From positions 4,588,001 through 4,652,000 of the forward strand of contig NC_003070.9 of the NCBI RefSeq assembly GCF_000001735.4: 64,000 nucleotides of DNA. The letters run 5' to 3'. Below, one piece after another: positions 24,999 to 36,714 of the stretch (the first letter of the stretch is position 1; each line of letters begins with the position of its first letter). Made by a program: the position numbers and the translations under genes. The stretch is from Arabidopsis thaliana. Lineage: Eukaryota > Streptophyta > Magnoliopsida > Brassicales > Brassicaceae. A model generated the notes under the pieces. It saw nothing but the letters and a program-made list of their open reading frames with translations, was not told the origin of the DNA and ran no database searches.

Positions 24999-27115
24999 TC
25001 ATCTCACACCTCGATACACAGCACCAGGTTGAAGATCATCCATGTTTTCTATGTTCCTAAAACCATCAACTTGCAGGCTTGACCATCCCTGTCGAGCCAG
25101 AAACTCGCGGTAGTCTTCTTCAGTGTAGAAGATTTTCTCTTCTGAATGGACTGGTAATTGGTTGGATTCATCATAATGGCAAACCCTAATGGCCAGTCCT
25201 GCAAGATGGGTTTTGCATACTGACAATTCAGTAAAAAACACACACACAGTTCAAAAGATACGAATAGTGGCAAATTTAATCTTACCATCATCCAGACGGA
25301 GTAGATAGTTCCCTAAGGGCATGTCTCGGTCAAGACAGCGAATAATCTGATCTTCATCTTCTAACCAAAAAGCCCTTCGAGTTCTTAACCCAAAAGCAGA
25401 TCTGATTACCTCTTTGATTGCTTCTGCACTACCATCAACACCGATTCTTCTTGTATAGTCACCAAATTTCACTGTTATGACCCTACCACCAAAAGGCTGA
25501 CCATGACTATCATCACCTGCTTGTATAAACATGAAACAAATGAAAAGCTCTACTCAGTTATAAAGAGACCGAACGAATAAATCAAGCAGAGGAGCAGAGG
25601 CTGTGAAGCAACCTCAAAATGAGAAAACGTGGATTCTTACACATATTACACCATGCTTGGAACATAAACATACAGTTCAAAAAACATATCTTTAGCCTTA
25701 TAGAAAATTAAACTTTGAGGCTTAAGTTTATATAAGCTTTTTCTGAGGACTTGCCGTTTCCAGGAGTCTCTCTCCAATTCCAAGGAGTAACTCCATTTGC
25801 TGCAACAGCATCAACTGCTGTAGTGATTGCAAGAGGATGACCATCATGATCAAGACGCCTTTCAAGGTTTAAGGCTGGCCTGCCATTAGCTGAAACATAG
25901 ATATATATACACTTTTCAAACATACACACACACACACACATCCTCTAGAAACAAAACTAAACCATCTAACACAGAAACTGCCTGTGAATTCTACGGCACA
26001 GTCATGTTTACTATTTGTTTCAGTCCCAAATGTTCACTTCACTAAGCAAGTTCATACCTCTACTATTGCTCACTCAGGGAGATGTTTTCGACCAACTTAA
26101 AAGACAACTTCAAGAGGCAGTAGACAAACAAAAGCTCGTCTCTTTGTATACATAGCAAGATACTATAATAAACAAACTAATAGTGATAGATAAGTACCTT
26201 CAACGGATCCAAAAGAAATGCTCGTATCATCAAAACCTACAATGAAAGATAAAATTACCACTTAGCCAAAAGAAAATTAAAGGCACAAAATCCACATACG
26301 CAGATTCATTTACCAAAACTATCATCTTCTTTAAAGATAACTGAAAAACCACAATAAGAAACCTACTCTAAAATGTAGTATCTTCTCAGCCTAAGATACA
26401 GATAAGAATTTTCCCAAATAGTAGCAACAAAAACCATAATCACAGTTACGTTCTCTGAATCCAAATCAAGAAATCTACAATTGATGCCAAAGTTTATACC
26501 TTTATCAGTAAATTGCATAAAGGAATCAACTTTGGCTGATGTAGGTGGTGTATTAGGGCTCTTATTATACTGTGGTGGTGTCACTTTTTTGCTCCTCTCT
26601 CTAAGAATATCTTCAATCTCTTTGTAATACGACATCTTCGCCGATCCATTTCCTCTATCATGATGCTTAGCTTTCTTAAACTCTTTCAACAGATTCCTCC
26701 ATTTATCAGTACACATAGTCGGAGATCGATCAAACCCTTTTTCTCTCATCTTAGACGAAATCTGTTCCCAGAGATGTTTATTAGATTTGGATGTATTGAA
26801 TAAACCATCCATACCTCTACGGAACATGATTAAGCTACGAGTTTCGTCTTGAACCCATGTCTCCGCTCGTTTCTTTGGTGCTTTAACTTCGTGATCTTCT
26901 CCACTGCTTTCTCCGAGGAGAATCTGTTGTTGTGGCTGAGATTGGTGGAGATGATGATTGTGGTGATTGTGGTGGTGGTGAGATTGTAGATCTACTGATT
27001 CGTTGGTAGTGGTGAGTACATCGATCATCATATCGCGTGTGGTGCTGGTGGTGGAGGAATTGTGATGATCGTCTTTGTAGAAATCAGTAGGACGAGATTT
27101 GTCGGAAATGAACAT
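24999..27115 (-). CDS. GT-1: Trihelix transcription factor GT-1
   Basis: Nuclear DNA-binding protein for GT elements in light-regulated promoters. Exons 26500..27115, 26198..26236, 25755..25889, 25286..25516 and 24999..25198 give 406 residues. A His/Asn-rich stretch ([13 protein letters not shown]) lies near residue 50. The trihelix domain spans about residues 82-150 ([50 protein letters not shown]). The C-terminal half contains the activation/oligomerisation region, including [18 protein letters not shown] and [19 protein letters not shown]. The third intron uses a GC donor (AACG|GCAAGT); using the nearby GT instead would give an immediate stop. A CA dinucleotide repeat sits at the end of intron 2. 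Position fits At1g13450. Confidence 0.96.
25923..25940. repeat. CA dinucleotide microsatellite in GT-1 intron
   Basis: About nine AC units on the plus strand, inside intron 2 of GT-1, about 35 bases from its acceptor side. Confidence 0.85.
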
Positions 27116-28427
27116 TGCTGTGTTTCCCGGACAGAATGGATACGATGTTCCTTTGTTCCCACCACCGTCAACACAAAAGCCCCCTCAGAACAAAATGAAA
27201 AAAAAGGTTTTAACTTTAAGTTAGGTTTTCTCTATCTTAGTCTAGAGATTTGGTTTTGGATAAGGATAATTACAAATTTAAAGTTTTGGTTATATAAATT
27301 GGTTTGAATGTTTTTGCCATATAAACTTTGTAATGTCAATCTGTTATTGCAAATATTAGCATGTGATGTTTGTATCTTGATGCATCAAACTTCATCACCT
27401 TGGCATCTGATATATAACTTACATCTTGTGTGCATCCATAAGACCAAATGCATCAAAGATTCGAAGGGAGAAAATGTCAAAAAAGAAATGAGACACTCTT
27501 CTTTGGAACAAAACAATAACTAAAACCATAAACCGAAATTAAGTTTGTATTAAACACAAGAAAGATTGAACCGAAAAACCAAACCAATATAACCGATTTT
27601 ATTACATACATTCAAAACTATGTCGTATAATAGTGTTACGGTCGGCAATTAAAATCTGGAATTTTAAAACATTTTGAAGTGTTGTCAGCTTGAAAATTCT
27701 GTAAAAATTACTAATTCAAGTGAGGGAGGAGTGGACCTGGCAGGCCAGACCGAACACACACACAAAAAAAAACAATATTAAAATAAAGGGGAATAAAAAA
27801 ACAATTAAAATTAAATTAAAATAGAATTGAGAAAAAAAAGTTTGATCAGCCATCGGAGGAGAAGAGAGAATGATAGATAACTGGATCACGAGAAGTCACA
27901 AATCTCAAAGAAGAAGAAAGAAAACCAAAATCAAGAACAATAACAACAATTCGCAATGATTTGAGCCAAATCTAAAGGGTACAAATTCTTAATTTCAAAG
28001 TCAATCAACAACATCGAAGGAGGTTTTTTTTTGGAAGAAGAACTTGAATGTGAATTTTTGTAAGCTTTTTTTATTTCATTATTCATCGTTTTTTTTTTCC
28101 TACTTTTGACCTTTGTTTTGTGCAATCGGAGGTGTTGTAATGTGCGATTTCTCTTGATTTTTGATTTTGTGATTGCGTTTGTTTCAGAATCAGAATCGAA
28201 AGTTTCGATTTTTATGGTTTGTAGTGGTGATTTTTTTCTGTTTCTGAGTTTCGTGAGTGAATAAAGAAGAAGAAAAAATGGTTTTGTTGTAATAAATTTG
28301 GTAAATTTTGGGATTTATCTCCATTTCAGGTTCTTGATATAACTAACTTTGTGTGTGTTTTAGTATCATATCTTCAATATTTCAGGTTCTTAATCTGTTT
28401 TTCTTGTTTTTTTGTTCTGTTATTCAG
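27116..28427. other. Divergent region between GT-1 and PP2A B' theta
   Basis: GT-1 (minus) and the PP2A gene (plus) point away from each other, so this is a shared promoter region. From about 27840 it becomes the PP2A leader. A CAG acceptor ends at 28427, directly before an ATG, pointing to at least one leader intron. No other gene is supported. Confidence 0.55.
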
Positions 28428-28522
28428 ATGGAGTTGATGAAATTGTTCTTCTAGATGTTTGTTTTGGGGATATGAACAAAGAAGAATCTGAGTTTAATAC
28501 ACTATGTGGAAACAGATTCTGA
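28428..28522 (+). promoter_or_regulatory. Chain of three upstream ORFs in PP2A B' theta leader
   Basis: After the acceptor at 28427 three short frames follow each other: 28428-28454 (8 codons), 28455-28475 (starting on the base after the first stop) and 28472-28522 (its ATG overlaps the second stop; it runs past the main ATG at 28504 in another frame). Such an arrangement should reduce initiation at the main start. Confidence 0.6.
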
Positions 28523-30180
28523 GTAAGCTTCCTAAGAAGTCTTCTTCTAAGAACCATTCTTCTTCATCTAGTTCCACTTCAAAAAGTAGTGATAATGGCG
28601 CCAGTAAATCGGGTAATTCTCAAACCCAGAACGCTCCTCCTGTAAAACCTTCTGCTGATTCAGGGTTTAAAGAAGGGAATTTGAAAGGAAATGGTAACGG
28701 TTTCACTCCATATGAAGCATTGCCAGGTTTCAAAGATGTTCCTAATGCAGAGAAACAGAACTTGTTTGTGAGAAAACTCAGCTTGTGCTGTGTTGTTTTC
28801 GATTTCTCGGATCCAACGAAGAACGTTAAGGAAAAGGATATTAAGCGGCAGACATTGCTTGAGCTTGTGGATTATGTAGCTTCTCCTAATGGAAAGTTTA
28901 GTGAAACTGTGATTCAAGAAGTGGTTAGAATGGTTTCTGTTAACATATTCAGAACCTTGAATCCTCAACCGCGCGAGAATAAAGTTATTGATGCGTTAGA
29001 CTTGGAGGAAGAAGAGCCTTCTATGGATCCTACTTGGCCTCACTTGCAGCTTGTCTATGAAATTCTCCTGCGGCTTATTGCTTCACCAGAGACAGACACC
29101 AAGCTGGCTAAGAAATACATTGACCAATCTTTTGTCTCAAGGTTACTTGATTTATTTGATTCAGAGGATCCTAGAGAAAGAGATTGTCTTAAGACCGTTC
29201 TACATCGCATCTACGGTAAATTTATGGTTCATCGTCCTTTCATAAGGAAATCCATTAATAACATTTTCTATCGGTTTGTTTTCGAGACTGAGAAACACAA
29301 TGGGATTGCTGAGTTTCTAGAGATTTTGGGAAGTATCATCAATGGATTTGCTCTGCCGCTTAAAGACGAGCATAAAGTGTTTTTGGTTAGAGCTTTGGTA
29401 CCTCTTCACAAACCGAAAAGCTTGCAAATGTATCATCAGCAATTGTCTTATTGTATCACACAGTTTGTGGAAAAAGATTGCAAACTCGCTGATACGGTTA
29501 TAAGGGGACTACTCAAGTCTTGGCCTGTCACAAATAGTTCCAAAGAAGTCATGTTTCTAAACGAGCTAGAGGAAGTATTAGAAGCAACTCAACCACCTGA
29601 ATTCCAACGGTGTATGGTCCCATTGTTTCGCCAAGTTGCTCGGTGTTTGAACAGTCTCCATTTTCAGGTAATTGTATTTTCCTTTGGTTTGCTAATTCTG
29701 TGAATCATGAATGATGGGAACAATTCTTACAAGATTGAAATGCGTGATATTTTGATTGAATCCATAAGAACAAAGCTTTGTGATTATTTCGAAAGCTTGA
29801 ATCTTTGTATAAGCAAGCTCAAGAAAGAACAAAAAGGTTGAGACTTTTTTTATTTTGTTTTGCAGGTTGCAGAAAGAGCTTTGTTCTTATGGAACAACGA
29901 TCATATCGAGAATCTAATAATGCAGAACCGGAAAGTTATTCTTCCAATCATATTCCCTGCATTGGAGAGAAACACTCAGAAGCATTGGAACCAAGCTGTT
30001 CATAGCTTGACGTTGAATGTGCAGAAGATCTTTAATGACATTGATGCAGAGTTGTTTAAGGATTGTCTTGCTAAGTTTAGAGAAGATGAATCAAAAGAAG
30101 CTGAAATTGGCGCAAAACGTGAGGCAACGTGGAAACGGTTGGAAGAAATTGGTAATCAAAAGCAAAAGAGTTCATTGTAA
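28504..30180 (+). CDS. B'THETA: PP2A regulatory subunit B' theta
   Basis: B56-type regulatory subunit that directs protein phosphatase 2A to substrates. Exons 28504..29667 and 29866..30180 give 492 residues. The N terminus [12 protein letters not shown] is typical of plant B' proteins, followed by a Ser/Asn-rich linker and the B56 HEAT-like body from about residue 75 ([54 protein letters not shown]). The protein ends KQKSSL, and SSL is a peroxisomal targeting signal type 1 variant; from memory, B' theta is the peroxisomal B' subunit of Arabidopsis. The nearest relatives (B' eta, B' gamma, B' zeta) do not end this way. Position fits At1g13460. Confidence 0.96.
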
Positions 30181-30855
30181 GATGTTTTAGTTGTAGAGAC
30201 AGAGGTTTTGTTCTGTATTTTCTCGTTTTTTACTACATTGGAAAATTGGGTTTGTTTTTCTTACTCTCCAGAAAAACTTAGTGAGAAAAAAGTTTCAGAT
30301 TCGTTTTCTTTGAAGAGATTGCAAATATTAAAGATCGTTGTTTTCTAAAGCTTGCTAATGGGTTCCAAATTATACAGCAGAGTAAGCAAGGTTTTAGTTT
30401 TAGATATGAGATATGGAAATAAGGAACACCTCTTCCATAAGAAAGATAGTTTTAAATTGAAGAGTATGATCTTGTTTGTTGAAGGTTCGCTAGATTTTGT
30501 AATGGTTTTTGTTTTTGAGAAACTCATTCTTACCGATTCAAGTTTTTTTTTTTAAAGTGATTTTCCTCTAAAGTTGAGAGGCTATAGTTTTTGGAAGATT
30601 TTAACCATTCTCAATCATGATCACTTTGGTATTTGACAGAACAAAAAACAAAACAAAAAACTCAGTAACAATCTAAAACAATTCATCATCTTATTTAATT
30701 TCTTTTCTTATTGCAAAATCCAAAAATATTCAAAACCCCACAACTTATAGTATAGTCCAAAGTCCAAACCCAAAACTTAGAGTTTAAGTTGTTTTTCATT
30801 CTGTTTTTGTCTATATGACAAATCTTTTGATTCATATTAATTTATCAAATAACAA

Positions 30856-30988
30856 TTAATTCATCAAAAGCAAATATGAAAATATATGAAAAGAATTTTA
30901 TTTTTATTAGCGTTAGAAAAAAAAGTTTAGGCCAACATGAAAAATTAATTGCGTTAGCTACGAGATTACAACTAACATCACCAACATA
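30856..30988 (+). repeat. Direct repeat, copy 1
   Basis: About 130 bases, matching 31596-31726 at roughly 80 %. Shared landmarks: ATATGAAAATATATG, then a T-rich run, GCGTTAG, TTTAGGCCAA, ATGAAAAATTAATTGC and TTAGCTACGAGATTACA. Confidence 0.8.
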
Positions 30989-31237
30989 GAGTTAAGTGAT
31001 TATTGCATTGTCATCACACGGTATTCCTTGATAGAATGGTTAACTTGAGGTTAAAAGAAACTATCTTTGAGGACAAAGTAAAATGTTAGGAAATTGCGTG
31101 GAAATAGAACTTGCTTTTAAAATCCAAAAACTAATTAAAACTACCACAACTTATAGTATAATCATAGCTTCAATTTAGTAAAAGTGAAGGTTGGAGCTTA
31201 AACTTGAAGTTAATTTTGTTTGTGTCGGTACGTGTTC

Positions 31238-31245
31238 TATATAAA
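31238..31245 (+). promoter_or_regulatory. TATA box before small interrupted frame
   Basis: TATATAAA located 52 bases before the ATG at 31297, a normal distance for a plant promoter. Confidence 0.4.
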
Positions 31246-31296
31246 CCACCCATATCTTTTCATTTCCTCATCGATTTCATTTGTGAAATCAGAAAC

Positions 31297-31503
31297 ATGG
31301 TGAAATCGAAGGGTTGAAAAGAGTTCGAGAGAGACGCAAAACTACTTGTGGCTGCAGCCAAATACAAGAGAGAAAATATTTATCTCATTGCAGAGGAAAT
31401 GAATATGACTAGGGGTTTGATCGTCAAATATTATGTGCCTTGGAGCAAGTATCTCCAAGCATTTGCCCTAAAACCGAACACCTCACATTTACAATCAATA
31501 TGA
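31297..31503 (+). pseudogene. Small unknown reading frame interrupted by one TGA
   Basis: Starts MVKSKG, then a TGA, then 61 further codons in the same frame up to a TGA at 31501. The second part is charged and helix-like (KEFERDAKLLVAAAKYKREN, then IYLIAEEMNMTRGLIVKYYV, then PWSKYLQAFALKP). The GC content and lysine/alanine-rich composition stand out from the AT-rich surroundings, and a TATA box precedes it. The TGA could be a single change from TGG. I do not recognise the family. It may be a decayed small gene or chance. Confidence 0.4.
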
Positions 31504-31595
31504 AAATATATGACGAGGATTTTTTCATATACAAAAATTATTTCTTAGAATTTAAGTTGGAAAAAATCTCTTCTCATTCTCTTATAGTCATCTTA

Positions 31596-31726
31596 TTAAT
31601 TCTTCACAAACAATATGAAAATATATGATGAGATTTTTTTTATGAGCGTTAGCAAAAAAAACTTTAGGCCAATATGAAAAATTAATTGCATTAGCTACGA
31701 GATTACAGCTAACATCAGTAACAGAG
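31596..31726 (+). repeat. Direct repeat, copy 2
   Basis: Second copy of the 30856-30988 repeat, 740 bases away in the same orientation; the two copies bracket the small interrupted frame. Confidence 0.8.
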
Positions 31727-32321
31727 AAGTTTGATGTCTTCAATTTGAGCCTATAATTTTTGCTATTTTCAATTATATTTTTCTCTGGTTTTACTTATGT
31801 TTTGCTTACTATTTGTTTATCTTTTAAATATATAAAATTATTAATAAAATTAAATAAAATCAGTAAAAATTGGTACGTTTATTTTATATACAATTTAAGG
31901 AAAATTTAATTATTTTGAATAACAATTAGGTTTTATTATGTTATCCATATTAGGAAAAGGGGATGAGAAAGGAATAGTACATTTAACCAATTAACTTTTG
32001 GCATACAGTAGATTCATATTTCATTTCAATTCTAATTGAAAACACTGAACAATTTTGGCGTAATTTTAGATTTCACAATTTATGGAAAGATGTAAGATAA
32101 CTTCCTTCTTATTATCTTGTTAGTTTTAAAGCTTGTCAATAAGGTTTTCGCCATACTGTCTGATTACACAACGATTTTCAACTAATTGTTTTGCAAACAT
32201 TTCAGTGGTTTTTGCAAACGAAAAAAACTCCAAATCTTTATCAGCTTATTTTACACAAATGAAACTGAATAACAACGATTTCAACAACACACAAGAAAGC
32301 TTAAAACATACAAGAAATCTC

Positions 32322-33542
32322 TCATGATTCCCACTTGGTTCTCAACTTATCAACATGCTTAAACTCAAATGTCAACACTAAACTCTTATCCTTTCTCCTC
32401 AATTCAAAGCTCTCCACCAACACATAACATCTATAACTCTTCCAATTCGAACCGCCTCCATTAAATCTCTCAGATTTCTTAACCACTGCTCTTTGCGGTT
32501 CAATCTTCCACCCGAATCTCTCCTCTTCCCATTTCATCCTCTCCATGACCACAGATCTCAAACCTATCCTCTTCTCTGCAACCGCAAACCAAAAAACCCC
32601 ATTTTCATCCACCCTTTTTGTATTTTTCCCAATTTCTTGTCCCTCAAGCTTCACAACTTCTGGTTCCACTTCAACATCAACTACAACCTCGCGGTTTTCG
32701 TTGTAAGCGTTTTCACAAGAGTAAACCTCCTCCCATCTTTGTAGAAGAATCATGCTGTAATAAGCTGAGCTCTTAAGCTGATCCTTTGCATTTCCTTCCT
32801 TCACAAATATGAAAGGGACATACCATTTTCCTACCACAACGCTTGTATTAAAATCACTAGGAAGCTCAGAACGAATCTCAGTGTAAATACCTTTTGCATC
32901 ATCTTTTAGACCAAAGTCCTCAGATGTCGAGTACTCAGCGTTCCAATACTTTCTCTTAAGAAACTCTGGTGGTTTCCCGTTAGGAGCAACAGAAGTGGCA
33001 GTGTAATAGCGAGATGATGATCGTTTTTGATGGATCTGGAATTGCTGATATATGTCATTAGGATCTGCTTCTTGTGGCTTAGCTTCAGGAACATAGCTGA
33101 AACAAAAACAGCAGGGGACTCTGTCTTCCTCTTTCGCATTAGCCGAAGCTTTTCTACAACACAACAAATCCTTGTAAATCACGTCACAAAACAAAGAAAG
33201 TTGAAATTTTGCATAATTTTAAGTCATAACATACCCTGAGTGTTTCCCGCCTCGTTTAATGACATAGTAACGGTTTGAAGATAAGGGTTGATCAAGAACA
33301 GGAATGAAAACGACAGGATCTATATAAGTAATCGTCTGGTTAAGAAATATGCGGCTTTCAGATACAATCAGGTTCGCGTTCTGTGGGAAAGGTAAGCCTT
33401 TGAGTGTAGCCCGGTAGCAAGATCCGAAGCAACAAGTTGGCCTTGACTCTTCATCTTGAATTATAAGTACGCCGGAGTTTGGACTTTCCGGCAACTCCGA
33501 TCTGTTTCTTTGGTATTCCGACAAACGCCTCGTAACATACAT
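32322..33542 (-). CDS. DUF1262 protein, cluster member 1
   Basis: Exons 33235..33542 and 32322..33153, 379 residues. All family landmarks are present: N-terminal MYVTRRLSEYQRN; SPNSGVLIIQDEES with CCFGSC; GLPFPQN; VVFIPVLDQPLSSNRYYVI; a cysteine patch at the exon 2 start (VPCCFCFSYVPEAKPQEADP) with DIYQQFQIH; GKWYVPFIFVKEG; ERMKWEEERFGW; NWKSYRCYVLVESFEL and C-terminal LTFEFKHVDKLRTKW. No signal peptide or membrane helix, so probably soluble. Function unknown. It differs from its neighbours by ending in ES, not D, and lacks two residues (PE) in the PPEGPNSG stretch. A TATATATAG promoter element lies about 65 bases upstream. Probably At1g13470, which I recall as defence-responsive. Confidence 0.92.
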
Positions 33543-34782
33543 TTTTGGTTATAACCGGCGAAGATATTTCAGTGGTTTTTGTGATTCATATGAGTTCTGA
33601 TTGGGTCTATATATATGTAGACTACTAGGATAAGACAATTTGTAACCCAAAAAAAAAAAAGAGACTTTTCTAAGATCTTGACTTGGCTTTTACGGAAGTC
33701 TTTTTGTTATGGCAGTTTCTATGTACCTCACATTGTTTTGAAATTCTGTCACTCAATTTAAGTGGTCCCTAGAATTAAAAAGCAAGTTATCAGCAATTGA
33801 TTCCAAGTTATTAAGAAGTAATACTTACGTTGACTTGCCTACGTCATCAGGGGTGGCTCTATAATTTTATGGGCCTTTGTTGTACAGATCTTAACAATGG
33901 GCCTCTTTAGAAATTCTAAACGCTATGTTATGTACGTATAGCCTAAAAATCAGAAGCGTTAGTTGGTGCTGGACTAGGGCTTTTTCTTCTTTGTTTCATT
34001 ATCATCTCCACCTTCAAACAAAAAAAATATGAATGCATTTGGGCTCACATATTAAATGTAAAATCTCACCTATAAAGCCCAGTCTAGATAGTTTTCTTAC
34101 ACCGGCCTCTTTTGCTTTAGACGATTCATGTTAAACATAAAATATGATCATTAAAGTTAAAACAAAAAATGATCATTGATTAAAAAAAAAACACAAGAAA
34201 AAGTCAAAAACTGATCATCAATCTACGGAAACCATTTCTGCAATTTTAACAGTTATTTTTCTGCTTAACAAAAAATTTAAGACCTTGAAGGTTTACCATA
34301 TTTTTGTTATGGTTTATGGTTTTTGTTTTTTAAAAACTCATTTTTACAGATTAAAGATTTTTTAAAAGTGGTTTCCCTAAACAATTGAAAGTTGGATAAG
34401 ATCTCAATCTCACTTTCTCTTCAACTTAGAAACATGTCTAAACTCGTATGTGAAAACTTTTAAATTCGTATAGAATCACAACACGTTATCAGCAATTTTC
34501 AAGGAAGATTTTGTTTGTTTTTTGTACAAGTTAAAATTATATATAAATGGAGGGTTTACAAAAGTTGTTGGAATTATGATTACAACATGTGCTAATATTG
34601 AAAATGATAACCTAGGAAATAGTTAAAACATTTAAGAAGATCGATCAACTAAATTGACATTTACATGAAATTAAATGTGAACTTAAAGTTTAGTATTACA
34701 TGAACTTGCATAAAAACTTATTCACCAAATTGATTATTGAACAAAAAGATGGCACACAACGAAACTGAAAACAGAATGAAAA
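33543..34782. other. Spacer between DUF1262 members 1 and 2
   Basis: Promoter of member 1 at the left. Bases about 33660-33800 resemble 43215-43330 in the spacer left of member 6, and 34402-34640 resembles 43501-43690, so the whole spacer is a diverged copy. It contains a relic C terminus (separate entry). Confidence 0.65.
34402..34460 (-). pseudogene. DUF1262 C-terminal relic
   Basis: Minus-strand translation gives FTYEFRHVSKLKRK then stop, equal to the last 15 residues of DUF1262 proteins. Nothing more of the gene is left. A matching relic lies at 43501-43560, at the same place relative to member 6. Confidence 0.75.
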
Positions 34783-36043
34783 TCAATCCCACTTGCTCTT
34801 TAGCTTATCAACATGCCTAAACTCATATGTCAACACCAAACTCCCATCCATTCTCGTCAATTCAAAGCTCTCTATCAATACATAACATCGATAACTCTTC
34901 CAATGCGATGAACCGCCTTCAAATCTCTCTGATCTCTTAATGTTAGATCTTTCGCCTGCTTCGTTTAACCATCCAAACCTTTCCTCTTCCCATTTCATCC
35001 TCTCTACGACCACAGATCCAAGACCTATCTTCTTGTCGTCTTTCTCATCCCTTAAGACACTAAACCAAACAACTCCATCACCTGAATCCTCTCTCAAATT
35101 AGTTTCTTGTCCCTCAAGCTTCACCGATTCTGTTTCTACATCAACATCAACTACAACCTCAAAATGTTCATTGCCAATGTTTTCGCAGAAGAAAACTTCT
35201 TCCCATCTTTGTTGAAGTGTCACGCTGTAAAACGTCGATTTGTTCATCTGATCTTTTACATCTCCTTCCATCACAAATATGAAAGGAACATACCATTTCC
35301 CTATCTCAATACTCTTACCTAAACTAGTAAGTTCTGAGTCTAAGCGAAGCTTTGTGTTAATCCCTTTTGCATCATCTCTTAGACCAAAGTCGTGCGAAGT
35401 CGAGTAGCTGACCCACCAATCTTTCCTCTTAAGGTAATTTGGTGGTACACCATCAGAAGCAACAGAAGTGGCAGAGTAATAGCGAGATGATGATCGGCGT
35501 TGATGGATCTCGAATTGTTGGTATATGTCATAAGGATCTGCTTCTTGTGGCTTAGCGTCAGGAATATAGCTAAAGCAAAAGCAGCTTGAAACCCTCTCCT
35601 CCTCTGTTGCACTTGCAGATGCTTTGCTATATTCACAAATTCACATACCTAGATAGTTAGTAACAATTCCTAAATCCTAAAGAAAACAGTGAAAATTATT
35701 GAGATGACAAGTAAATAAATTACCCAGTATGCTTCCCACGCCTTTGTAAAACATAGTAAAGGTTTGAAGACAATGGCTGATCAAGAACAGGAATGAACAC
35801 AACTGGAGTAAGATGTGTTGTCTGGTGTTCTCCTCCTCCACTAGTATACGCTGCATTCAGCTTCACGTTTTGTGGAAACGGCAAGCCCTTAAGTCTACCC
35901 TCATAGCAAGAACCAAAGCAGCAAGTGGCCTGTGATTCTTCGTCTTGAATCACCATTATGCCGGAGTTTGGACCTTCCGGTGGAAGCAGTTTCAGCTCCG
36001 ATGGCTTTTTCTGGTATTCCGATAAACGCCTTGTAACATACAT
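34783..36043 (-). CDS. DUF1262 protein, cluster member 2
   Basis: Exons 35724..36043 and 34783..35626, 387 residues. Exon 2 starts KASASATEEERVSSCFCFSY, in which the usual CC pair is SC. Other landmarks are conserved (FIPVLDQPLSSNLYYVLQRR; RYYSATSVASDGVPPNYLKR; ERMKWEEERFGW; SHWKSYRCYVLIESFELTRM; LTYEFRHVDKLKSKWD). The KWYVPFIFV block is preceded by IEIG, where most paralogues have VVVG. A TATAAATA box is present on the minus strand near 36095-36102, about 55 bases before the ATG. Closest in the cluster to member 6 (43857-45223) and to the truncated copy at 39251. Probably At1g13480. Function unknown. Confidence 0.92.
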
Positions 36044-36345
36044 CTTTAGTTTGGTTCTTGTGGTGGTGATACTTGGAGAAGGAGCTTTGGTTTCATATTT
36101 ATAGGCTTATATGATTAAGCAAATTCTTTGAAGAATAGATTTGACTTTTTGATGATAGTATCTAATCACGTTATAGGAAAATTTCTTGGAAGGTTGTATC
36201 TTCATCAAGTGTCTTTATACAATAGCATAAAAATGCATAGAAGTCTTTGTCTTTTGGTTTGACTTTATGCCTGAATCTATAATGCAGAGTATGTGACAAT
36301 TTATTAACTTCATTAACAAGTTTTTTGACCGGTTTTAGTCGCATT

Positions 36346-36490
36346 GAGTAGTCAACGGTCCAATACTTACTCTTAAGAAACTATGGTTGTTTCCCATTAT
36401 GAGCAAAGGAGGTTGCAAAGTATCTACGAAAACTGAAGCAAAAGAAACAGGGGACTCTGTTTTCCTCTTTGGCTTTAGCTAATGCTTTTC
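36346..36490 (-). pseudogene. DUF1262 exon 2 fragment
   Basis: Reads (minus strand) KALAKAKEENRVPCFFCFS at the left of a normal exon 2, then jumps to RYFATSFAHNGKQ and, after a stop, FLKSKYWTVDY. About 25 codons in between are deleted. It lies between members 2 and 3; a similar fragment lies at 45478-45577 between members 6 and 7. Confidence 0.8.
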
Positions 36491-36714
36491 TGCCACGTTA
36501 TTACAATTTTTAATATGGCTTTATCCACTTTTGAAGTCCAAAGTTCACCTTTAAGAAGAGGTTCACAAACATTATCATATAGATTTATTACATAAACTTT
36601 ACAAATATGTATGAGAGCTTCAAGTTCTATAACACTCGAACTTGCATTAAAGCTCTCATTAAAATGAACACACCATAAATTGCACACATAACACACAAAG
36701 AAGCTGAAATAAAC

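Larger units (their letters stand above)
30181..32321. other. Intergenic region with local duplications
   Basis: PP2A 3' flank to about 30560. After that the region contains two ~130-base direct repeats, smaller shared blocks (CCACAACTTATAGTATA at 30739 and 31143) and a small interrupted reading frame between them (separate entries). The right end is the 3' flank of the first DUF1262 gene. Confidence 0.6.
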
